From: Campylorhamphus procurvoides
Taxonomy: Eukaryota > Chordata > Aves > Passeriformes > Dendrocolaptidae
Direction of reading: 5' to 3'
Assembly: GCA_013396655.1 (NCBI GenBank)
Contig: WBMV01004382.1
Span: forward strand, 186,001-250,000
Length of the DNA: 64,000 nt
The position numbers and the translations under genes were made by a program. Under the pieces are notes generated by a model, which saw only the letters and a list, made by a program, of their open reading frames with translations, was not told the origin of the DNA and searched no databases. This document shows positions 37,627 to 48,320 of the stretch, one piece after another (position 1 is the first letter of the stretch; each line of letters opens with the position of its first letter).

Positions 37627-40600
37627 ATCAAGTTCCCTTTCCTGCTCACTTATCTTCTACACTTTGCTATGAGACTGCCACATCAAGGGCCACCAAAAGC
37701 CATCCAGAGGTGACTTTGCAGCTCAGCCACCTTCTGCAGCCATTGGCCACTTCTTCCTCTTCCCAAAATTTCTAAAAACAAGCTCCAAAACAGCATAAAA
37801 CTCACTTCCCAACTCTGGGAAGTTACAGCCCTGCCAGGTATCTGAGCATCTCAACAGAAAGTTCTGATGTGAAATGAGGTCCAAAATGACAAAGGTGAAG
37901 GAGTAAAGGTTTGCTATGTGTGTTTTGAACAGGGATTAAAGTCACCAGCCCATCCTGTCCCCAGCAGTGACCAGGAAAGGAAGGTAGAGTGCTCTCCTGC
38001 CTTCCCTCCACCTAGCTCACCACATTCCCAGGCATTTTTCCTTGGGGAGAAGTGTGCTCCTGACCCTGCATCAGTCCAGGTCGGTCTCAGGAGGGTCGAT
38101 TACAACCACTTCTCCCTTTACAGGAGTCCCTGCAGACAAAAGGAGCCCAAAACTCCGTTAAGGAGCTGTCTGTAACTCTTTGAAGCTGAACGAGAGAAAC
38201 TTGAGCTACATCAGACTGTGGAGTCACAACAGTCACACCATTTCCTCTGACAATGCTGCAATTTGCCAGCGCTACGCCCTGCTGTTCCAGCATCCCAAAC
38301 TCTGGCTACACGAGCTGCTTCAGCGCTGCCTCCGGTGCCACGGAGCTTCCTCTGCTGCAATCCCCTTCCTCAGCACGCCTTCACTACAGCAGCGACTCCA
38401 GTCCTGCTTGGCAGTGCCTCAGACCCCAGAGGAAGTTATTTAACTCCCAGCCATCCTTTAAATGCTTTGCAAATTCATCACATCACGCGCAGCTTCTCAT
38501 CGCAGAAGAAAAGAAGTGGGCTTTTAGCTGATTTCACTGGTAATAGCAGAAAATGGCCTATTGCAGCAAGGAATTTTCCCAAATAAGCTGTGAGCCGCAG
38601 CCATCCTGCAGATAACATCCAGCTCATTTCAGGGCCCTGGAAGCGCTCTACAGGTATCCACTATTGAAGCATCATTGTATTTCAGATAAATGTGCTGCTT
38701 AAAGATAGCTGTCAGCACAGACTGCTGAATAATGCCTTCATTTTACATGTCAAGCTGTCCCCAGGTTATTGGCAACACCAAGAGCTGCTGGTCTGACAGT
38801 AGGAAAATAGTCAGTGTGATGATGGAAGAGCAGGACCCTGACCCTGTGGCACCCTCTGGGCTTCCAGCAGTGTTTAAGGGCTTTCACATGCTACACCCAG
38901 GTTACTGCATTTATTAGTCTCCAATCATCCTCCCATCAATTTGCTTTGGTGAAATTCTGTCTTTGGTGTGTTCAGCTCACACCACAGGAGGTTCCATATT
39001 TTACTTACACATTACCCATACAAAAAGCCTAAATAAGCTAACTTTAAGCCTACCTGACAACATATATTCTTACATATCATTACAGCTACACCAAGTATTT
39101 ATCACTGAATGCTGCTTACCTCTGCTGTGCCTTCTTCTTGATCTTTCTTTGCTCAAGTAAAATAATCTTTAAGCCTTGAGAGACTACTATATATTATAGC
39201 CTTACCTCTTCAGGGACAGAGAAACATTTCTAAAGCTCCTGCTCTTTCTTCCAGAATTTATTTAAGGTAACATAACAAACACCTTTATCATTTTGCTACC
39301 CTAGAGCACTTTTCGGGTTTTGTATAATACAGAACTCCAACAACAATTTCACTTCAGCTCCCTATTTTGCAACCACTCCTAGAGCACAGGCCCACTTTTT
39401 TCTGTTCTACCTCTCCACAAGCCCTTTTTTGGCTTCTGAGTGCCTTTATATGCTTTGGTGGTCCTGGCTGGCTTCACCTGAGCATCCCCACCCATGGGCT
39501 GGGACTCTATATAAAGTTCTACCTGGGGGGGGGTGTGTTTCTTATTATTTAAGCTGAGTTGTGGAAGGGGTTGTCTCTATCTCAATATAGCCAGCCTGGC
39601 CTTCAACCCTGTTGCTCTGTATCTGGCCAAACATATTTGGTCTGGATGCTTTCCCTGGACCTGATTCCATCCTGCAGATGGACTTGCCAGCTGGACTTAA
39701 GAAGCACTTCATCCCTATGGAGCTACCTGATGCCTGGACCTGAGGGCTTTCCAGCTCCTAGAAGAGGTAAAACCTTATTTTTATGTTCTAGTAATTTATC
39801 ATAATCTGTTGCTCTGGTTGGATGTTTTCCACCACTGAGGTGATTCCTGCATCTTTCCTGGAGCAGTGCTGTTTAGTTATCCCAATGTTCTCCATGTGCA
39901 ACAGGAACTGTGGTCGAGCAATGACTCTGTGGGGTCTGAGGTCCCTCTGAGGTATATCTGGATGGCAGGAGGCACCCTAGGGCTCTGTTTCCCACCTGAA
40001 CTCCTGCATCCAAGCCCTGGCACCCCACGTGGGTGGTGTGAGGAGGTTGTGCATCCCCAAGCTGAGCTTAGAGGTGTCACCCAGCTGGTTGGGTGCAATG
40101 GGGGGTGTCTGTTCCTGCTTGCTGAGCACTTGTATTGCCTCCTCCCGAACAGATGCTGTCAGCCTCACCCTGGGGTAGCTGAGCAATTTGGGAAAAGGAG
40201 TTTATTGCTGGCCAGGGTGTATCACACCCCTGCTAGGTACAGTTAACTGTGTGTATGGGGGGGAAATTTGTGACTACCCACAGGGTGTTGCTTTTCTCAG
40301 GAGCTGTGAAGGATTTTTTTAGCTCTTCAAAATGTCTGGAGTTTTAGTACTTACAATCAGCAGAAATTGGAGTGGAATATCAACAGAGCACAGTTTTCAG
40401 AAACTCATTTTCTTTTGCCTTTCAAGCTGACAATAGGATTTTAAGAAAAACTTTGAATAATGGATACACTTTTGAATAATGGATGTTTCACAGCTAAAGT
40501 CCCTTGACTTTTCTCTCCGTGCCTGAATGAGAAGCCTTTTAATTGCACAGCTCGTGGTGAGGAGGTACAAAATGCTTTGTGTCTTGTGCTGCTGATTAAC

Positions 40601-43600
40601 TGATGCATATGCTCCCATTAAACATTCAGAGAGGGCTGAGTGTGTCCCAGCCCGAAGCTGTGTGTTATGCACGTTGGGTTTTTATCAGCTAAGGATCTGG
40701 CACGAGGTGTTTTTTGCTCTTCCTTGTCTCTGTCATGGTTGCTCATCATTTTCTCCATTTTTGTGTGTGCACTTTGAATCTTTCCTGCTTCTAAGGAGAC
40801 ATTTTTCCACATGGAGAGCTTGTGCTTTGTGCTCTGGGCTTATGTGATGTGGAGTGAGGTCATCTTGTCAAGGGAGGAAGAGTCCTGAGCTTAGACCATG
40901 CAATAAACTTTATTTTCCAAAATGGCAGTGCCTTTTGATGAGAAATGTGAAAGAGCTGCCCGGTGCCTGTGTCAGGCTGGATGCTCTGCCATGCTGGAAC
41001 GGAGAAGCTGCTGTGTGTGGAGCAATTTAAGCCCCCTACCAATTGGCATTGTGGGATACAGGGAAGGGAATTAGAAGGAACAGCAGTGGTCTGGGTCTTC
41101 TTTGCTGTTACTCCATCACACCGCTGTATGTCCCTGGAGCTGGCTCTTCTCCAAGTTAATTCAGCTTTCATGAAAGTTTAACTCTGCTGCAGAAGGGAAA
41201 GACAAGTCACTGTGCCCCTGAAAAATGTAAAGGGTGGGTTTGGGGTCAAGGGGTTTTTTTGTCCTCAGTTTTCCCAGTTCTTGGTGCAGTGCCCAGTGCT
41301 TTGAGGGAGCCCAGATGGGCTCAGCAAAGCAAAACCCTGCTGTGTTAGTACTTCTCTAACTTCTGTCTGCACAAAATAACCCTCTTAAAACAAACAGCTA
41401 TGATCCCATCAGCTCCCCAGTTTCCTTTCCAAGCACAAATCCAGCTCAGGGACCAAGCCTCAGTCAATAAATGCTGTTGGAGCTTGGCTTTCTCCTGCTC
41501 CCAGCCCTCTGTGTTCTGGCTGTGAGGAACTGGAGCTCAGTTTATAGACTGGAATACTGTGAGTTTGGGCTATTTGAACTCACAGAAGACCTATGGAGGC
41601 AGCTTGGGGTGGCACAAGGGGCCTGTGTGCTCCCTGCCATCAGGCTTTTCTCTTTCACATAGAGGTTTTTGGTAATTCTTGCCTCTGCTCACCATGGGAG
41701 GCTGCCAGCCAGGACTCTGCCTTTAAACAGAGCTCGTTCGTTCTCAATTTTACAGCTTCTCGCCTTAGAGGACAACTGCAATTTAGCTTTATTTCGCAAA
41801 ATTTGACATGACCTGAGCCTGTGATTTACTGGCCTTGGAGGATATGGTATGTGTAACTGCGGAGGGCATAAGTGGCTTTTCATGGTAGAGGAGTCATAAA
41901 TTGAGATGAAAAAAAATGAGGGAAATGTTACTGTCCAACTTTACAAGGTAGCAGCAGGAACAGGACACAGCCAAGCCATCTGTAACTGTCACAGGTCTTT
42001 ATTGTCCCTGATTGTCTGTAATAAAACTCCTCAATGGTCTCAAATATGAAGGCAACCTGCGCTCAAGTGTCTGAAAAGACACAAGGTGGCAATGTTTTCA
42101 AAAGGACGCCTTTGCAATAACTCGGGGCTAAAGATTTCCAAGCCATCAGCTCTCCTTGCTCTGGCACTTGGAGACCTTGGGAAAGGGTCAGTGCCTGGCT
42201 GGCTCCCTCTGTGGCTACCAGTAAAGCAGCCTGAGGGCGAGTGGGGTGAGGTGGAAAACTCCCAGAGCATCAGCTGGTAGCCCTGGCAGAGCTCAGCATC
42301 CCTCCCCTGCTGGCACAGACACCTGGAGGTGCAGGAGTTGTAGTCCTGGTGTTTCTCCTGGGGTGTGTTTTGACCTCTGCATCCCCCTCTTCGCCTCATG
42401 TCCCCTCCTTACCTTCCAAAAGACCCTGAGAGATGTTTCACACAGCAAGGAGATTTTGGACAAGGAACAACAACCTCCTCTTGGGTTATTCTTTTGCTTG
42501 ATGCCACAGGAAGAGCTGCAGAATTTGTCTCACTTAAAAATTAATTTTCCCTGGTTGAGCAGGGGGTGGTGTGGGGTGGGTGGAAGAATTACCTCTGCTT
42601 GGTTTTCTGCGTTCGCCCGACAAATATTTCCAGGTCCCTCGGTTTTATATGTTAATTTTCAGCTTAAAGGTTGTAAGGCATCTCAATGTGGCAAGGCGAC
42701 AGGGGTGGTGAGACAGTTTCCAGGCTGCTCCTGCTCGTTTTATCTGCAAATGGTTGAATTTGCAATGTGTAATGATCTCTGTAAGGCAGTTAGAAGTGAG
42801 ATAAACATCAATTTTATGGCTGGGAAAACATAAGGGATGTTGCACAGGAAAAGGAGAGGACCTGAATACTGAAAACTCTCCGACATCCTCAAGGCTGTTG
42901 GATTTAGCTCTTGAATCTTCAAGGGCCCTTTTGCATCCCAATCCCTTCCCATGGTGGGTCCAACGAGGTGCGATGCTGCAGAGCCTGCCGTGACGGGCTG
43001 CAGGAGCAGCACAGCCTTTCCTTTAGGGGTCCTTTAGCAAGAACTTGGTATTCACAGCCAAGAGTTTCGGCTGAAGTGGGAATGAAGGTGAAGGCTGGGA
43101 AGTTTTTGGGACTTGTTTTGTAATAGGAGCTCGTGCAGAAGGCTGGAGGTCACTGTTCGGCTGCAGCAGACTGGGGATGGCCTTTGATTTTTCACAAGTA
43201 ACAGCTTTCTGCAGCTCTGTTTCTCCACTGGATACAATGCAGGGCATAAAATGCTTTCTCTTATTATGTTGAATGCCTCTGGAATGCAACTAATATTCTT
43301 GCCTAAGTCTCCAAAAATTAATAGGTGTGTCTGGAAGGTGCCAAAGGTGGCTCTGTGTGTGTGCAGGGGCGTGGTGGGGAGGGACAGCTTAGTCCAGCCC
43401 AGCTGGAAATTACCTCACATGGGGAAGAGAAGTGGGAGCTTCGGCTCACAGAGTGTCTGCAGGAAGATGTGGAGCAGTGCTGTGATGGCTGGAACACATC
43501 CACAGGATGGTGCTAATGCAGTGGCTTTGCAGGTGGGAGCAGACCCCACCTCAGCTGTGTCAGAGCCACCACCTTCTTCCCACTGGGATGTCTCTGGCCT

Positions 43601-44825
43601 GGGAAGCTCCAAATGCCACCCCCAGCTGGAGCAGGAGCTCTCGCTGCTCTTTTCCTGTGAGCCTGGGAGGGGTGATCAAGCTAATTAGTTAATTAGCTGC
43701 TGTTGAGACTGATTGAGGATGAGGGCTCTCCCCATGCTGGTGCAGGTGCTCAGCCTGTCTGGGAACCCGAGTCCTGGGTTTCTGGGGTGGTTTTTGGTCT
43801 GTGTGACAAGTCAAACATCTTGGGTGCTGGCAGTGCATTCAGGGCTGGGGTTTTTGCTGTATAGGATGTTTAAGATGAGTTTTCACATTTTATGTAGCTC
43901 GTTTGCTGCTTGCATTTCTACCCTGCACGGTTCTCAAGACATCTCCACAAAAAAAAAAGTGTGGGTTTTTTTATATATACGTCACATTTCCAGGGGGCTA
44001 AAGCTCAGAAATGAACAAAGCTTGCTATCAATGCTGCTTAAAAAAACCCCTTGTCTCAGAACCAATTAGAAACAACACAAATCACCTCAAAATCGCTTCA
44101 GGTTCTGAAGCCATCTGGATTTCTGCTGTCAGGTTAGAAAGGTTTCGGATGAGATTGGGTTTGGTGTGGGGGGTGACTGACCCGAGTCTGGGGCCGTCTG
44201 TGATCAGGGCCCCAATGAGCTGCACAAACACCTGGAGGGCGCCAAGGAAAATGTTTTCCACCTAATCTTGTTACTGTGACAACACCAGTGAAACCTTTTA
44301 AAGCTGAGAAATGTGATGTTGTGGAGCGATAGTGGTGTCCCTTCAGCCCTGTCACAAATGCTGTCTGTGGTGTGTGCTGCCTGCATTGCACCGACCCTGT
44401 GAACTTCATGGCAATCCTAGGGCACAGAGTCTGGGTTTCCAAGAAAGTTAGGAATCCTTTAAAATAGTAATCTCTTGGCTAGAAGCAATGTCATTAAAGG
44501 GTTATCTCTTTCTTTCTGTCTTTATAGCCCATTGCATCCTTTTATCTCTGTTTTTTCTTCTGTCTCTTCTCATTCCCCAGCTCCATCCTCTGGCTTTCCT
44601 ATTCCAGCACACTTTCCTGCTTTTGCCTTTAAATTGGTCTTCCCCTGCTGTCCATTCTAAACTTCTTTTGCTCAAAGCCTGATGTTGCTGGTGGAGTTTC
44701 TTGACTCTTTCCCTAGAGTGGACCAGACAGGGTTTCCAACCATCTCAATCCCAAACATCACAGCGTGCAGCTGCTTTATGCAAGTCAAGCTCCCAAGTCT
44801 TCCTTGAAATCCAGATTCCCTGGGA
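37627..44825. other. Intergenic, possible LTR remnant, no recognised gene
   Basis: Unique DNA with overlapping stop-poor frames in all three plus frames at about 38180-38590 that show no recognisable family. A possible LTR lies at 39420-40040. Frames at 42246-42833 (195 codons) and 43251-43688 (145 codons) also match nothing I know and have no clear splice partners. Confidence 0.6.
39420..40040 (+). mobile_element. Possible endogenous retrovirus LTR and primer-binding-site remnant
   Basis: A TATA-like box CTATATAAAG sits at 39507-39516, and about 510 bases later TGGCACCCCACGTGGGTGG (40018-40036) resembles a lysine-tRNA primer-binding site (TGGCGCCC.ACGTGGG type). That spacing fits the R and U5 parts of an LTR followed by the binding site. 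No retroviral coding sequence was seen downstream and I could not define exact LTR ends or a target duplication. Chance is a real alternative. Confidence 0.35.
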
Positions 44826-45075
44826 GTAGTTTGGGTTGGAAGGGATCTTTAAAGGTCCTCTAGTCCAATTCATTTTGCAATGAGCAGGGACATCTTCAAC
44901 CAGATCAGGTTGCTCCAAGCCCAGTCCAACCTGACCTTAAACACTTCCAAGGATGGGGCAGCCACAGCTTCTCTGGGAAACCTGTGCCGGTGTTTTACCA
45001 CCCTCATTGTAACAAACTTCTTCCTTATATCTAATTTAAATTGACCCTTGCTTCTCAACATCTTTGTGATGCTCA
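44826..45075 (-). mobile_element. CR1 3' end fragment
   Basis: Reverse complement of CR1: AGTTTGGGTTGGAAGGGATC, TTTAAAGGTCCTCTAGTCCAA, GAGCAGGGACATCTTCAACC, TTGCTCCAAGCCCAGTCCAA, CACTTCCAAGGATGGGGCAG and an AACAAACTTCTTCCTTATATC block. More diverged than most copies here; the subfamily with the AGTCCAATTCATTTTGC tail. Confidence 0.9.
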
Positions 45076-46122
45076 TTGAACACTGCAGGTTCTTTCTCTA
45101 TATTTGTTGCTGCTAGAAAACAGGTTGGAAACATCCAGCAGTCACCTTTTGGCTAGAAATATAAAATCATTAACCAGAAACCAACTAGAGTTATGATATT
45201 TATGTGTGAAACATATCTATTTGTGCATTTTAAAAGTGGGATTCTTATGGTCTCTAAGGATACATTCTAGCTTTCCCACAAGACCTGGTCTGTCTGTTAC
45301 AGACCTTAAACTTCATTCAAAACCTCCCAAAGTGTTGAAGGGCAGCTGTGAAGTGGAGAGGAGATGCTTAATTTCATTCTACCGCAGCAGCTCAGCAGCG
45401 TGAAGGCAGCACTTCCCTGGTTTGTGTTTCTCCCAGTTGGATCTTGGTATGGCTGAGTGCTAAGGATATTTTTTTACTTGAAATCTTGAATTCTGCAGAG
45501 ACCAAGCACTTACTTCTTAGGATCACCAGGGGAAGCTTCTTAGCTCTCCCAGTAGGGTGGAAATTCCAAGGTCTGAAGCTATAATATATGTAGTCTTTCA
45601 ACATCATTAAAAGAGGGGGTTTCTCACAGAGCCACGCCGAGGCAAAGCAAACCCTCCTGCCTGTGAATCCCAAATCAATCAGTGCTGTAGTGTCAGGGTG
45701 GAGGTAATTGGGAGGAGCTGGAAAGGGGGGGAAGTGACACAGCACTAAACTGCTGGGTGGCAGGTGATGGATCTTATAAGGAGCTTTTACTGCGTTTTTG
45801 TGTGGTGCCTTTTGCCTTCATTTAGTCCTTTTTACAAGGTTTTAAGGTGCCTGGGTGAGTCTGGGAGGTCTCCAGGCAGTAATCCCCAGTTACCTACAGA
45901 GCAAGGCCATTATAGTGCTATAGTGACTTAGACGAGGCAGGGCTGGGGGGACCCAGCTCCATCCTGCCCAAATTCTGCCCTCAGCAGCGTCTGGTGGGAT
46001 GGATGTCATTTGCTTCACCTGTGGCTGGGTCTGAATCAAACAAACAACTAGTTAACAACTAGCAACCAGCAGGTTTTATTTATTATTTAGGAAGTGTGAG
46101 AAGGTATAGGGGAGGATACTTC

Positions 46123-46385
46123 ATAGAATTATAGAATGGTTTGGGTTGCAAGAAAATTCAAAGCTCATCTCCTTCCACCTCCTGTCATGGGCAGGGACAA
46201 CTTCCACTAGCCCAGGTTGCTTTATAGTCCCATCCAACCTGGCCCTGGACACTTCTCTGGGCAACCTGTGCCAGGGCCTGCCCAACCTCACAGGGAGGAA
46301 TTTCCTTTTACCATCCTATCTACATCTCTGCTCTTTGAGTTTAAAACTGCTCCCCTTCATCCTATCACAACCTGCCCATGCTTAC
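46123..46385 (-). mobile_element. CR1 3' end fragment
   Basis: Reverse complement of CR1, starting at ATAGAATTATAGAATGGTTT and passing GGGCAGGGACAACTTCC, TTGCTTTATAGTCCCATCC, CACTTCTCTGGGCAACCTGTG and the AGGGAGGAATTTCCTTTTACC segment. It lies about 200 bases upstream of the candidate SEC16B first exon. Confidence 0.88.
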
Positions 46386-46529
46386 CTCATTGCATCAAAA
46401 AAACCTCTGTAGGAGAAACCTCTGGCTTTTTTTTTTTCTGAGCTTGGACAACTTCATGCTCCTTGTCTTGAGTATGAGGAGACCCAGGGACCAGGGAAGG
46501 TGATCCTCAGGATGCAGCAGTGATGTTGA

Positions 46530-46677
46530 ATCCCCCGGGAAGCCGAGTGAGCGGCTGCTCTAGGGCGGAGGAGCAGGGGCTGCCCTTTGCCCCCGTGGTG
46601 GCCGCCAGCCCATGTGGCATTGGACTTTGGAAGTGGCAACGGGGAGTGGAAGGAGGGCCCCGGCGTCCTCCGAGCAG
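46530..46677 (+). promoter_or_regulatory. SEC16B: Candidate SEC16B promoter and non-coding first exon
   Basis: A GC-rich stretch with several CpG pairs ends in CCGAGCAG followed by GTGTGTG, a usable splice donor at 46678. The first SEC16B coding exon opens with a splice acceptor, so at least one upstream untranslated exon is required, and this is the most promoter-like sequence in the preceding kilobases. No TATA box was seen. The assignment is inference; the real first exon could lie elsewhere. Confidence 0.3.
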
Positions 46678-47429
46678 GTGTGTGTGGCTGCTGGGGGGTG
46701 GATGGTGGTGGGAATCCCGGGCTGAAAACTGGGGGAGGGCCCTCGGTGGGACTGAAATGATGGGCGCCTGGATGTGTGTGCCTGCAGGATATTTAGGGTG
46801 AGGATTCAGCCAGATTTCACCCAGAAAGGCACAAACTGTTCAGCCCTGAGTCTTCCAGTCCTGGAATTAGCACAGAGTGCCTTAAAATTTGAGTGAGAGG
46901 TGTGAGGAGGGGTTCAGACAGTATCTGAGTACCTGCCTCATGTGGGGAGGATTGTGGTGGTGGAGGTGGTCTGGGCACCAATGCTGCAAGAGGAGAATGA
47001 GGGGGCTTGAGGGTGGCAACCCCCTTGGCACCTGGGGCTTCACCCATGTGCTGCCCTGGCCTCTCCTTAGGATTTCCTCTTCTGCATGGGACTGTTATAA
47101 TTAATAATTAATTCTGGTGTCTGCTTGGAATTCTGTCTGAAGCTGAAAGGCAGGAGGAAATCTCAGTTTCCACCCCATCCCACAGCTCCCAAGAGCAAAG
47201 CTCCATTTCTCCCTGCCTCTGTCCTTGCTCATTTCTTTGAGCATAACTCCTTGTTCTGCTCAGAGCTTTGCCAATATCCCTTCCCCTGCCACGTGTAAAG
47301 TGGGGTTTCACTGCTGTGTCACAGAGGTGACGGTGATTTCTCACCTGTCTGGGGGACTGTGAGAAGTGGTGCTTTGCAGCTGGGGATGCAGGAGGATCCT
47401 ACCTGGGTGCTGCCTATGTAAGGAGGCTT

Positions 47430-47445
47430 TATATATATATATATT
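47430..47445. repeat. (TA)n microsatellite
   Basis: About eight TA units, immediately before the CR1 copy at 47456. Confidence 0.9.
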
Positions 47446-47455
47446 AGTTTTTTAA

Positions 47456-47758
47456 TAAGGAAGATGGGGACAAACCCTATAGCAGGGCTTGTAATACTAG
47501 TATAAGGGGTGATGGTTTTAAACTAGAAGAGGAGAGATTGAGATTAGGAGGAATTTTCTCCCTGTGAGTGTGGGCAGGCCCTGGCACAGGTTACCCAGAG
47601 GAGCTGTGGATACCCCATCTCTGGAAGTGTTTAAGGTCAAGTTGGATGGGGCTTGGAGCAACCTGGGCTAGTGGAAGGTGTCTTTGTCCATGGTAAGGGG
47701 TTGGCATAAGATGAGCTTTAATGTCCCTTCCAACCCAAACCTTTGCAGGATTCTTGTT
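47456..47758 (+). mobile_element. CR1 3' end fragment
   Basis: Plus orientation, including the part before the tail (ATTTTCTCCCTGTGAGTGTGG, GGCCCTGGCACAGGTTACCC) and the tail (CTGGAAGTGTTTAAGGTC, TTGGATGGGGCTTGGAGCAA, CTTTAATGTCCCTTCCAACC). It ends 226 bases before the SEC16B first coding exon. Confidence 0.93.
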
Positions 47759-47983
47759 CTGGGATGTCTGTTGCTTTCAAAAATGGACTGTTTCATCCTG
47801 GTGTTTCAAGGAGAATTTCAAGTGTAGTTAAAAGTGGAGATGTGTTTTTTTTTCTTGCCTCTGGGCACTTTGGGTTTCCAGCAGACTCCTAAAAGCAGAG
47901 AGTAGGTACCAACAGATTTCATGGGGGGTTGTGAAGGGGCTGAAAAGCTACTTATCAAACCCACTGTGACTTTTCCCTTGCAG

Positions 47984-48320
47984 ACCACTAAAGCCATTTG
48001 GGACTTAAGCTCTCTGAAACCAGGGAGGATCTTGCTGCCAAGCTTGTGATGGACCCCTGGGTCCCTGCCCAGCCACCCCAGCCCCGGGAGAGGCCCCAAT
48101 CCTGGGGACCCTGGGGAGAGGGGCACCACGGCCCCCCGACTCCCCTCCGGCGGCAGCTCCTCCGTGCAGGGCACCCGCCTCGCCCCGGCTCCTGGGATGG
48201 GAGCCACTCCCCCGGACATGTTCCCTGGGATGAGGGACACCACCCCCAGAGGGACACCCACAGACCGGCCTCTGGGGCTGAGCACTACGACAGCAGCTAC
48301 CCCAGCCCTTCCTACTCCAG
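47984..48320 (+). CDS. SEC16B: SEC16B coding exon 1 (5' UTR 47984-48048, codons 1-91)
   Basis: Acceptor TTTTCCCTTGCAG ends at 47983. ATG is at 48049-48051, with an in-frame TAA at 47989-47991 and no ATG between them in that frame. The coding part is 272 nt and ends in AG before GTGAGAG, so the last codon is split after two bases. The translation opens [16 protein letters not shown], alignable to human MELWAPQRLPQTRG. It is rich in Pro, His, Arg and Gly and likely disordered. Confidence 0.9.

Noticed and set aside
38180..38590. Three overlapping plus-strand frames of 87-107 codons
   Set aside because: Openings in all three frames point to low stop density, not to a gene; none has a recognisable motif.
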